Below the pieces are notes generated by a model. That model had not been told where the DNA came from. It saw nothing but the letters and a program-made list of their open reading frames with translations, and searched no databases. From contig NC_091976.1 in NCBI RefSeq assembly GCF_036711975.1, positions 27,652,001 to 27,716,000 on the forward strand: 64,000 nucleotides of DNA, given 5' to 3'. The DNA comes from Onthophagus taurus. Taxonomy: Eukaryota; Arthropoda; Insecta; Coleoptera; Scarabaeidae. Positions within the stretch are counted from its first letter, which is position 1; each line of letters begins with the position of its first letter. The position numbers were made by a program, and so were the translations under genes. Below are positions 20,640 to 32,400 of this stretch, piece by piece.

Positions 20640-23600
20640 GTACGTCATTGCGTTTAGAACATGTTGCAGTTGTAAATTATATTCGAAAAATATCATTATC
20701 GCACATCTGTTGTATTATTTTGAATCTTTTCTTTGTGTTCGTTGTAGAGGTGTTAACCGATATTTGTCCTGTTACATCGGAAAAAGTATTTGTATGTTGT
20801 TCCTTGGAACAGTTCATCTCGGTCTGCAGTTCTGATATTAGAAACTGGTGATAGATAAATACGAAATAGTTATAGATTATGATTACTTGATGCATTAGGA
20901 ATATTTTTTATTCATAACGTCTTTCTCCATCAGTTTTAGTATTTGGGTTATAGTTGATTTTGTTAAGAAAAATTGTCCAATTTTGACACTTTGTGATTGA
21001 CGCTATATCACTAAATACTGGTGATAGATAAATATGATATAAGTGTGAATTATCATTTCTTGATACATTAGGAATATTTTTTATTCATAACGTCTTTCTC
21101 CATCAGTTTTAGTACTTGGGCTATAGCTATAGTTGATTTTATTATGAAAAATCGTCCAATTTTGACATTTTGGAGATTTATGCTATATCATTAGAAACTG
21201 GTGATAGATAAATAGGAAATAATTATGGATTATGATTTCTTGATTCATTAGGAATATTTTTTATTCATAACGTCTTTCTTCTCCAGTTTTAGTATTTACG
21301 TTATAGTTGATTTTGTTAAGAAAAATCGTGCAATTTTGACATTTTAGAGATTTATGCTATATCATTAGAAACTGATGATAGATAAATACGAAATAGTTAT
21401 AGATTATGATTTCTTGATGCATTAGGAATATTTTTTATTCATAACGTCTTTCTCCATCAGTTTTAGCGCTTGAGTTATAATTGATTTTATTATGAAAAAT
21501 CGTCAAATTTTGACATTTTGCAATTTATGCTATATCACTAGGAACTGATGATAGATAAATATGAAATAAGTGTGGATTATCATTTCCTGATGCATTAGGA
21601 ATATTTTTTATTCATAACGTCTTTCTCCATCAGTTTTAGTATTTGGGTTATAGATGATTTTGTTAAGAAAAATTGTCCAATTTTGACACTTTGTAATTGA
21701 CGCTATATCACTAGATACTGGTGATAGATAAATATGAAATAAGTGTGGATTATCATTTCTTGATGCATTAGGAATATTTTTTATTCATAACGTCTTTTTC
21801 CATTAATATTAGTTTTTACGTTATAGTTAATTTTATTAAGAAAAATCGTAAAATTTTGACATTTTGGACATTTATGCTACATCATTAGAAACTGGTGATA
21901 GATAAATCCGAAATAGTTATAGATTATGATTTCTTGATGCATTAGGAATATTTTTTAATCATAACGTCTTTCTCCATCAGTTTTAGTACTTGGGTTATAG
22001 TTGATTTTGTTAAGAAAAATTGCCCAATTTTGACACTTTGTGATTGACGCCATATCACTAAATACTGATGATAGATAAATATGAAATAAGTGTGGATTAT
22101 CATTTCTTGGTGCATTAGGAATATTTTTTATTCATAACGTCTTTTTCCATCAATATTAGTTCTTACGTTACAGTTAATTTTATTAAGAAAAATCGTCCAT
22201 TTTTGACATTTTGGAGATTTATGCTATATCATTAGAAAATGGCGATAGATAAATATGAAATAATTATGGATTATGATTTCTTGATGCATTAGGAATATTT
22301 TTTATTCATAACGTCTTTCTCCTCCAGTTTTAGTATTTGGGTTATAGTTGATTTTGTTAAGAAAAATTGTCCAATTTTGACACTTTGTGATTGACGCTAT
22401 ATCACTAAATACTGGTGATAGATAAATATGAAATAAGTGTGGATTATCATTTCTTGATGCATTAGGAATATTTTTTATTCATAATGTCTTTCTCCATCAA
22501 TATTAGTTCTTACGTTATAGTTAATTTTATTAAGAAAAATCGTCAAATTTTGACATTTTGGAGATTTATGCTATATCATTAGAAACTGGTGATAGATAAA
22601 TACGAAATAGTTATAGATTATGATTTCTTGATGTATTAGGAATATTTTTTATTCATAACGTCTTTCTCCATCAGTTTTAGTGCTTGGGTTATAGTTGATT
22701 TTATTATGAAAAATTGTCCAATTTTGACATTTTGTAATTTATGCTATATCACTAGAAACTGGAGATAGATAAATATGAAAGAAGTGCGGATTATCATTTC
22801 TTGATGCATTAGCAATATTTTTTATTCATAACGTCTTTCTCCATCAATATGAGTTCTTACGTTATAGTTAATTTTATTAAGAAAAATCGCCCAATTTTGA
22901 CATTTTGCAATTTATGTTATATCACTTGAAACTGGTGATAGATAAATATGAAATAAGTGTGGATTATCATTTCTTGATACATTAGGAATATTTTTTATTC
23001 ATAACGTCTTTCTCCATCAATTTTAGTTTTTACATTATAGTTAATTTTATTAAGAAAAATCGTTCCATTTTGACATTTTGAAGATTTATGCTACATCATT
23101 AGAAACTGGTGATAGATAAATATGAAATACCTCTGGATTATGATTTCTTGATGGATTAGGAATATTTTTTATTCATAACATCCTTCTCCATCAGTTGTAG
23201 TACCTACGTTGAAGTTGGTTTTATTAAGAAAAATCGTCAAATTTCGACATTTTGCAATTTATGCTATATCACTAGAAACTGGTAATAGATAAATATGAAA
23301 TAAGTGTGGATTATGATTTCTTGATGCTTTAGGAATATTTTTTATTCATAAGGTCTTTCTCCATCAATTTTAATTCTTACGTTATAGTTGATTTTGTTAA
23401 GAAAAATCGTCCAATTTTGACATTTTGCAATTTATGCTATACCACTAGAAACTGGTGATAGATAAATATGAAATAAGAGTGGATTATCATTTCTTGATAC
23501 ATTAGGAATATTTTTTATTCATAACGTCTTTCTCCATTAATTTTAGTTCTTACGTTATAGTTAGTTTTATTAAGAAAAATCGTCCAATTTTTACATTTTG

Positions 23601-23930
23601 GAGATTTATGCTATATCATTAGAAACTGGTGATAGATAAATATGAAATAATTATGGATTATGATTTCTTGATGCATTAGGAATATTTTTTATTCATAACG
23701 TCTTTCTCCATCAGCTATAGTATATACGTTGTTGTTGGTTTTATGAAGAAAAATCGCCCAATTTTGACATTTTGTGATTTATGCTATATCACTAATAACT
23801 AGTGATACATAAATATGAAATAAGTGTGGATTATCATTTCCTGATACATTAGGAATATTTTTTATTCATAACGTCTTTCTCCATCAGCTATAGTTGTGAT
23901 TTATGCTATATCATTAGAAACACAGGAAAA
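20640..23930. repeat. ~174-bp tandem satellite array, about 19 monomers
   Basis: 'aggaatattttttattcataacgtctttct' (landmark only) recurs at 20897, 21070, 21250, 21424, 21597 and onward with a typical spacing of 173-174 bp. Monomers are 85-95% alike by eye. They alternate between 'gttttagta.ttgggttatagttg' and 'atattagttcttacgttatagtta' variants, hinting at dimeric higher-order units. The array lies intergenically between RpL10Ab and the 24.5-kb membrane protein gene. No clear TIRs were found at the edges. Confidence 0.9.
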
Positions 23931-24531
23931 GTTGTATAATATGAAGCTATTACTTTTTAGGAACAAGAACATATTGTAATTATTGTGCCTATTCCCCAAA
24001 AAAATTTAGTTTATTGCATCTCTAGTTCGTTCTCAAAAGGGATCGTTCATTTTAGGAGTCAATGGCCCCAAATGTTATTGCTATTTCGAAGCTTAAAAGA
24101 AAAACAATGTTCGTTTACGTTTCGACGTGAAATTAGATCAAACTTTAGTGGATAATTATAGATTTCTGCATAGTTTTAAAACCGATTCTGAATTGGGATC
24201 GAAATTTTCTTGAAACTTATTCAAGATAAAATAAAAAAACCTTAACCTAAATTAAAACAAATAAAATTAAAAGAAATGTGCCAACTTTAACTATAAAAGT
24301 GTTTCTGTTAGAATCATCGTTTAAATCGATTTAAAACTGTTACACGTTCTGTGTATAAAGTAGTATAAAGGAAGGTCGGATTGAATGGTTATTGTTTAGA
24401 CTTTAATTGGAAGTGTCTATTTCTGTCGTCGATTTAATTGGAGTAATATTTTTGATTTAATTGATTAGTTTTTATTACTACAAAAAACAAATTAGGACGA
24501 GAAAAGTTTGTTTATAAAACTAACCATCAAA
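23931..24531. other. Upstream region of the 24.5-kb gene
   Basis: Mostly unique sequence containing the core promoter candidate listed separately. No other gene seen. Confidence 0.45.
24292..24299 (+). promoter_or_regulatory. Candidate TATA box
   Basis: TATAAAAG occurs about 240 bp upstream of the ATG at 24532, leaving room for a 5' UTR of about 210 bases. In AT-rich DNA this match is only suggestive. Confidence 0.35.
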
Positions 24532-25566
24532 ATGACAAAAACATCAAAATTTAATCCCAAAAAAATATTTAATTTATCATTTTTATTACTATTAATAATA
24601 CAAAAATCAACTTCAACATATTACACCACTTTTAATTTAAAGGATTCACTTCATTTATGCGAAGATCTTCACTTATATCCGTTAAAATTAGGCGATGGAA
24701 TAGAAAGTGCGATAAAGCTCAATCTTTACCATAAACAATCGTTTCATTGTCAATTCGAAATAACCCCAAGAAGTGAAAAACACGGAATAGTCGTTGTTAT
24801 TCAAGATATGAAGTTTAGAAAACGTCCAAATTCCAGTGAATGTATCGATTATATAATGTTTAAAGGAAAAAAATACGGAAAGGTTTCAAAAAAATTCTGT
24901 GGATCTTTTGATGTTGAATCGGCGATGGAAAGATTCGTTGTTAAAAAAGCATCTTTAATAGCAATGGCAAGTAAAAATGTTTATCAAAGTGATCTAGACG
25001 ATGACGTTATGGTTATTATTCATATGAATGTGAACCATAATGAAACTAAAAGTAATTATTACGATTTGGGCGCTGAATTAGTGTTAACAAGTTACACAAA
25101 TTGTCGTTCAAACCCGCCGTGGTTTTATAAACCTTGCATATCAAAAAATTTAGACACAATTTGCATCGAAGACGTTTATTTCACCGATGGCTATGTTAAT
25201 TGTCCCTTTAAAGGTTGCGTGGATGAAGGAACTTGCGTTCCTTTAATGGTAAAAATCTACGGAAAACGAATTTTCATTGGAACCATAATCGGAGTGATTA
25301 TATCAGTTTGTTTGTCAGTGTGTTGTTTCTTTTATTGCACACCTTATAAAGAACGCAGTGTTGAGCAACAAAACGATTTACCACCTAATTATATGCTGCC
25401 GAGAATTGACGACGATGAAGAAACCGATTTTAGTTCGGATGAAGAAGGAATGAGGAGATTTGATGAAGAAATCGGAAAAGAATCGGAAGAGGAAAGAGAA
25501 AATTGGGACAAACCACCTTTATATGAAAGTTTATTTCCTGAAGGACCATCTTTTTCTAAACCATAA
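24532..25566 (+). CDS. Single-pass membrane protein with CUB-like ectodomain and PPxY tail
   Basis: An intronless frame of 344 codons. I chose the ATG at 24532 (MTKTSKFNPKK); the frame opens earlier only through a non-ATG codon. A signal peptide (IFNLSFLLLLIIQKSTSTY) precedes an ectodomain with CUB-like spacing of cysteines (about residues 45-190). A short cysteine cluster, CIEDVYFTDGYVNCPFKGC then VDEGTC, resembles an LDL-receptor class A module. The transmembrane helix is near residues 245-265 (GTIIGVIISVCLSVCCFFYC). The acidic cytoplasmic tail holds two PPxY motifs (PPNY, PPLY), known ligands of WW domains in Nedd4-type ubiquitin ligases. I do not recognise a named orthologue. Function is unknown; a cell-surface receptor or adaptor is the inference. 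Confidence 0.8.
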   Translation: MTKTSKFNPKKIFNLSFLLLLIIQKSTSTYYTTFNLKDSLHLCEDLHLYPLKLGDGIESAIKLNLYHKQSFHCQFEITPRSEKHGIVVVIQDMKFRKRPNSSECIDYIMFKGKKYGKVSKKFCGSFDVESAMERFVVKKASLIAMASKNVYQSDLDDDVMVIIHMNVNHNETKSNYYDLGAELVLTSYTNCRSNPPWFYKPCISKNLDTICIEDVYFTDGYVNCPFKGCVDEGTCVPLMVKIYGKRIFIGTIIGVIISVCLSVCCFFYCTPYKERSVEQQNDLPPNYMLPRIDDDEETDFSSDEEGMRRFDEEIGKESEEERENWDKPPLYESLFPEGPSFSKP

Positions 25567-25646
25567 AATGTTTAATATTAATAAAATTATTATTTCAAAA
25601 AATTAATTGTTTTCAATATTTCCAATAAATAATCTCGTTTTTGGTT

Positions 25647-27060
25647 GAAAATATGAAAATTTTATGAATATGTTGCTCTTTCAAGTTATTAAAGGTAACA
25701 CTTGGGAATCGGAGCATGTTATAAGAAAACATTTATAACAAAAATTGTTGCAAATTTTATTTTTAACAATATTGCTCTCTTGCACTCTTGCTCTTAGATA
25801 CGTCAATATCGAGATAGATACGAAAATATGAAAATTTTATGAATTTGTTGCTCTTTCAAGTTATTAAAGGTAACACTTAGGAATCGGAGCATGCTATAAG
25901 AAAACTTTTAGAACAAAAGTTGTAGCAAATTTTATTGTTAACAATATTGCTCTCTTGTACTTTTGCTCTTAGATACGTCAATATCGAGATAGATACGAAA
26001 ATATGAAAATTTTATGAATTTGTTGCTCTTTCAAGTTATTAAAGGTAACACTTGGGAATAGGAGCATGCTATAGGAAAACTTTTATAACCAAAATTGTTG
26101 CAAATTTTATTGTTAACAATATTGCTCTCTTGCACTTTTGCTCTTAGATACGTCAATATCGAGATAGATACGAAAATATGAAAATTTGATGAATTTGTTG
26201 CTCTTTCAAGTTATTAAAGGTAACACTTAGGAATCGAAGCATGCTATAGGAAAACATTTATAACAAAAATTGTTGCAAATTTTATTGTTAACAATACTGC
26301 TTTTTTCCATTTTTGCTCTTAGTTACGTCAATATCGAGATAGATACGAAAATATGAAAATTTTATGAATATGTTGCTCTTTCAAGTTATTAAAGGTAACA
26401 CTTGGGAATTGGAGTATGCTATAAGAAAACTTTTATAACAAAAATTGTTGCAAATTTTATTGTTAACAATATTGCTCTATTGCACTTTTGCTTTTAGATA
26501 CGTCAATATCGAGATAGATACGAAAATATGAAAATTTTATGAATTTGTTGCTCTTTCAAGTTATTAAAGGTAACACTTGGAAATAGGAGCATGCTATAGG
26601 AAATCTTTTATAACAAAAATTGTTGCAAATTTTATTGTTAACAATATTGCTCTCTTGCATTTTTGCTCTTAGATACGTCAATATCGAGATAGATACGAAA
26701 ATATGAAAATTTTATGAATTTGTTGCTCTTTCAAGTTATTAAAGGTAACACTTGGGAATAGGAGCATACTACAGGAAAACTTTTATAACAAAAATTGTTG
26801 CAAATTTGATTGTTAACAATATTGCTCTTTTGCACTTTTGCTCTTAGATACGTCAATATCGAGATAGATACGAAAATATGAAAATTTTATGAATTTGTTG
26901 CTCTTTCAAGTTATTGAAGGTAACACTCGGGAATCGGAGCATGTTATAAAAAAACTTTTAGAACAAAAGTTGTAGCAAATTTTATTGTTATCATTATTGC
27001 TCTCTTGCACTTTTGCTATTAGATGCGTCAATATCGTGACAGATACGAAAATTTGATGAA
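25647..27060. repeat. 175-bp tandem satellite array, 8 monomers
   Basis: 'gaaaatatgaaaatttta' recurs at 25647, 25822, 25997 and onward every 175 bp. Monomers contain 'gttgctctttcaagttattaaaggtaacac' (landmark only) and 'cgtcaatatcgagatagatac'. They are very similar to each other. The array starts only ~80 bp after the preceding stop codon, so it may lie in or next to that gene's 3' UTR. Confidence 0.92.
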
Positions 27061-27780
27061 TCTGTAGCTTTTTTAAGTTTTAATCCATTCACATTTAGAC
27101 AATATGACATGATTCACCAACTCTGTACAACCCAAACAGAGAATCTGCATCTTAAAATGTGTCTTTGATATATGATTTAGTTGTAACTTTGATTGCATAT
27201 CAAAGATTCATCCATTTTTCACTATGTAGATCATAACTACGTCAAAGATCTATTTTCAAGATATCATGATGTATTTTAGATATTAGCAAAATAGTTTTGC
27301 AAGAGTCTCACATCTCTCTCCAATGAGACTATGTTCTTATACAGAGATTAAGTTGGTACATGATTGCGAAGAGGCGCCACTCTGAGAGATCAAATTAATG
27401 GCAAAAGATACCTATCATGTACATATCGATTTGAAGAACTATGTGCTAAAGTGTGAATGTACCACATCTAGTCAAGTAACGACGTAAGGACAAAGAAAAA
27501 TGAGTTGGGCACATTGCAAGTAGTACAACTCAGTATAGAGCGTTCTAAGTTGTACAATTTGACATCTTACAACAAAAGCATTGAATTCCAAATCGTTCAT
27601 AGGCTTATTCTATGAATACTTAATAATTAATATCTACAATGTGATAGGACTACAATTACTATTGCCTTGTCATCAATGGCATGATGGCGATTCTGGTGAA
27701 TAATAGGCTGTTATGGAAATCTCTTCATTGGCCACTGTCCCTCTCGTTTTATATATCTCATCTCGTTATACTTCTCATTT
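27061..27780. other. Intergenic, no gene recognised
   Basis: Unique AT-rich sequence. No frame or RNA structure I can support. Confidence 0.4.
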
Positions 27781-28300
27781 TTGGAATTGACGTTTTGTTG
27801 GTTTCTTTTTCAATTCTACTCCATGTCATTTTGGGTTTTAGATTTTAAGACTCTATGACCAAGCGTATTTATGTCTCTCCATAACGTGTGTTTAATCCAT
27901 CCGCACTTTCTTAACTCGTGGTCAGACTATTTGGCAGGCATTTGTTGATAAATACCTATGCTTTGCTTTTTTATGTCTTCAGTAACGAGCCACGTTTCGC
28001 GTCCATAAAGCAGAACTGATTTAACATCAACGTTGAAAACATGCAATTTAGTTTTTCCCTGGAATTTATCAGCGTAATCTAAAGCTGGTTAATCTAGATG
28101 CTGCAGTCCGAAAGGTTGCCTTTTTCGCTATTTTGACAATTATACCTTCAAGCCATTCTGCAGGAAATATCTCGGTAGTTCAGATATCTCGAGATAAGTG
28201 ATATAGCAGATCACTTATCAACACTTGGTGCTCTTCCATTCTTTATTTCGCTGATAGCTTTTGTAATTTCTTCTCTGGATGGATTTGTTGTTGTAATTAT
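27781..28300 (-). pseudogene. LINE reverse-transcriptase fragments (minus strand)
   Basis: The minus-strand frames show decayed non-LTR retrotransposon motifs. Near 28090-28180 they show C-Q/K-N-S-E-KGNLSDCS, preceded by 'SCRMA', matching the RT stretch '[21 protein letters not shown]'. Near 28000 they show LLYGRETW, matching the 'LLYG.E.W' motif. Stops and frameshifts are frequent. The same family recurs at 31860-32220. Confidence 0.6.
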
Positions 28301-29409
28301 TCTATGTTCTCAGTTTTTTTTTATAATCTTGTCCTTTTTCATAAAAAATACACGAAATGTGTATTTAAATCAATAGATATATTTTTTTTTAATAAAATTT
28401 TATCTATTAGATTTATTATTGGAAATAACGATACGAGTATTTCAAGTTTAACTGATTATCTTTGTAAATACACGTTTTTACGTTATAACTATAGGTGATC
28501 TTATCAAGTTAGAATATTTATATAACTATCATTGATTGTGTACTTTTAGTAAAAGCTTAAAAAAAGTATTTATTAAGTCACGTAAAAATTATAAGCCGAA
28601 ACTAAACACAGGATGTCAACGTAGAAAAGGCATATGCCCATTCTTTATGTAGCACTTAGACTCCGTTTCCGGGTTATATGCTTCTGGTAACTAACATCTG
28701 TTCAACAGCTTTAAGAAGGTTCTTCGTTTTAGTAACAGCTTTAGATGTTTATTAGGGGGTTGATAAATTTACCCTTAATAAAGAAATTTTTTAAAAAATT
28801 AACTAAAATAGAAATACGAAATTAAGTAAGAAATAAAAAGTGAATTTTGTGAAGTACTTTTTCTTTCGTTAGTAACTTGGTTGATTTTTGTAGACGACAG
28901 CTCTTATTAAATTTCCGTTAAGAACATAATTCGCTCTAAAAATAACTCGGCCACGTTCGTTCTCCTCATTGAATTCCCTATGTGGAGTTTTTAGACATTT
29001 TCATCAGTCGTTTCTCGTCGCGTTGGTAAATCGAAACAATAACTATGACATCAAAACAAGATAAAATCGTTATCCAGATAATATAAATCAAATTAAAATA
29101 ACACCATATCTACAACATTTCGATATCAGAAAAAAAGTTATGCAGCAAAAAAACATAATAGAAATGAAACGAATCAAATTTCATCATATTCATTATATTT
29201 TAATTTCATAATTTTGTCGTTTCATGAAAATAATCCATTTTATTATTTCAATTTTATTTTGCGGACTACCGATAAGCAACTTCCTTTCGGTTTATTCGTT
29301 ATCGTTTTATACATGTGCGCTTCCTCCTGATGGTTCTAGTGATCGTACTCTAGTAGTCGTCGTTGTCGCGTTTAAAACAGTGCGTGGTGTCTACGAATCG
29401 TCCGTCGAA
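28301..29409. other. Upstream region of the phosphatase gene
   Basis: AT-rich, presumably containing the promoter and 5' UTR of the phosphatase gene. No coding signal recognised. Confidence 0.4.
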
Positions 29410-32400
29410 ATGTTTAAGACGAGACGATTTCGTATTGATTTTGAAGTGTTTGTTTTTATTTTTGCGATTTTATGCGTCAGATTTTATAGTTGCGCCACTG
29501 ATATCGCTACAACTGAAACTGTGCCTTACACTGACACTACACAAGAAAGTAGTCAATTTGAGACTATGACAACCCAATTTTTTAGTACAAACAGTGATTA
29601 TGAACAAGATTTTGTGACTGAATCATCGACGGATGTTGAAACGTTTAGTTTATCGGATAATGCAAGGGACTTTGTAACGGATACATTTAGTAGAGGAATA
29701 ACACAAGATGAATCGACAACTGTGTTTACAACGGAAGAGATAACAATTCAATCTCCATGCCAAACTGGTAAATTTTTATTTATTTGTGTTTCTAAAAAAT
29801 TATTTTTTATTAAATTTTTTATCAAATCAATATTAATATCGAGTTTTATTAAAGTGAAGTATCACCCATTAATTTCTAAAAAAATACGAATTGATTGATT
29901 GAATAAATAAGAATTATCTGATTTTATTTAATACTATTTTTTGATTACGGCAGTGTTTGGTCTGCATATTAAAGATAATCAATTTGAGTGCAAATATAAT
30001 TAATAAGATATTTAGATAGTTGATAATATTAGACTGTTCGTTTTAACGTTAATTAAAAAAGATAGTGGTTTATATCCTTAGTAAAGTAAATACCAACAAT
30101 TTTTGGTTTTTAAGTCATAAATATTCATATCTTCTTTAAAACACGGTTTGGGACCATAACATTTTCAGGAATAACAGTAACCTGGCGTGTAAAGAAATGA
30201 TTTAAATATACATATGATTCAATTTTGATAGCTATGAATTGTGAATCTTTGATGTTAAATGTCAAAAACTGTCATTTTTGACTCATCATCATCATCATTG
30301 GCACCACAATTCCTAGTGGGTCTTGGTCTGTTCTAAGATCAGCTTCCACTCTCTTCTATCTGGTGTCTTGGCCTTCCAGTTTCTAACTCCCAGTATTTTT
30401 AGAATTGCTTCCACCTGGTCCTTATTTACAAAGACCAAGCATTGTAACGTTTTTCTCTTATAATATGCGGAGACTGATATGGACCAACAAGAAACAAGTG
30501 AGAGGTAAAAAGATTTTCATTTGAATCCCATACATGAATCCCTTACTGCCCGTCGACTTCAACTGTATCTCAAAGCCTTAATGGGAGCTGAAAATACTTG
30601 GACCTCAGATGGATATACGTTGTGTTGGCGAAGGATAAGGAGAAGGTAATAAGCTTTTTTTCTGATCTGGAAAGATGTCCTCGTCCTCAGCCTCGTCTCG
30701 GGTCTGTTAGCTTATTAGTAGATAAGAACTACATACATATATATTTTTTCTTTTGTTATTCAATTACAAGAATATTGTTATAGTTATTTTCTTTTCTTTT
30801 TTCTCCATTATTTTATAGTAATGGTCCGGTTTTTCGTTGCATGGCTGGCATTGTTTAATTAGCTGGAAGCAATTGCACGTCTTACAATTAATCATGATCT
30901 TTCTAATATTTTGGATTGGTCTAAACGTTATGGCCTTAAATTAAATACTGCTAAAATTCAAGCAATTGCGTTTGGTAGTCGACCTTTACTGGCAAAGCTT
31001 AATGATTTTTCACCCATTCACTTAATGTTTGACGGTGACATTATTCAGTTGTCAGATACGGTTAGAAACCTTGGGGTGGTTATGGATTCCACAATGTCCC
31101 GGAAACCTCAAATTCAATCCGTCTGCAGAAAGGTCTATCATTGTTTCCACTCGCTAAAAAGTCTCCGTTGCTTCCTTCCTCCCATGGTCCGTCGTAATCT
31201 TTGTTATTCTCTGATTTTCCCTCATATAGATTATGCTGACACGGCATATCCTGATCTTTCGGTAACACTCCGAAACAAACTTCAAAACAACTGTATACGG
31301 TATATCTTTGATGTCGAGAGATCTCAACACATAACTCCATACCGTCATTATTTACAGATATTAAGCTGTCAGAATCGTAGATTGTTTCGTATATTGACTA
31401 TGTTGTATACTGTTCATCACAATCAAGCACCAGGGTATCTGTACTGTATATTTCAACGCTTGTCGTCGCATGGTTTACCCACTAGATCTCAGTTAGATTC
31501 TCTGCTTATGTTCCCGACCCATAATACTGAGATTTACCATAAATCGTTTACTGTGCAGGCCATAACCCTTTGGAGTAGTCTGCCTACTGAGATTCGTAAT
31601 ATTCCTCACTTTATGACATTTAAAAACCATCTAAAACGTCATTTATTTACTCTCCAAGTATCTTCCTGAGAACTTCTTCTTTCTTTACTTCTCTTCTTCT
31701 TTTATTCTAGCAACTAACATTATGCACCGTTTTAGTGACCATAGGTTTAACGTAGCAGCTTGCCATTTATTTATTGTTTTTTTATATATATTCAGTATAC
31801 TGACTGATTGGGTCCTTTGGAAGATATCGCTTACCTGATAAATCGTTTTTTTTTATCAAAAACTGTTTGGCAGAACATTTGCTTTGGAGGTTTCTTGTCA
31901 TCCATCCTTTCTAGATGACCGAGCCACCTTAGCCTATAGATTTTTATGGATTGTCTATTGGATGCATCACTCTGTTGAAATTCTTACTGGGAACTCTTAG
32001 CAAGTTTATCCCTCTTCAGTTGCTGCAGTCCGAACGGCTGCCTTTTTTGCTATTTTGACAATGATGCCTTCAAGCCATTTTGCAGGAAATGTCCCAGTAG
32101 TCCAGATATCTCAGAATAAGAGATATAGCAGATCAGCAATATCTTCATCACTCACCTTCAAAACTTCAACTAGTATCCCGGCAATACCTAGTACTCTTCC
32201 GTTCTTTAATTCTTGAACGAAACTACGAGCGTCGAACTACAAAATATATAACAGATCGCTTTTAACAAATCTGAACGAAGTAACGTAATAATGGTCATAA
32301 TAGTGGCATTGGAGTTATTGGATTTCAATTGCAATTCGAGCAAAATTAAGGTTTTGGATGTAGGAGAAACCAGAAACTCTGATGTACCTTGTGGTAGATT

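Noticed and set aside
20625..24150. TIRs bounding the 20.6-kb satellite ('tatccactaaa' near 20627 and its inverse near 24148)
   Set aside because: Only about 11 bp matches, with no flanking duplication. Probably chance in AT-rich DNA.
24508..24531. Earlier start of the membrane protein
   Set aside because: The upstream extension begins at a TTG codon. The first ATG is at 24532 and is followed by a good signal peptide.
29224..29409. Earlier ATG (29224) for the phosphatase
   Set aside because: It would put more than 60 residues before the clear signal peptide that follows the ATG at 29410. The upstream segment looks like 5' UTR.
31080..31348. Minus-strand frames opposite the LINE
   Set aside because: Shadows of the plus-strand reverse-transcriptase frame.
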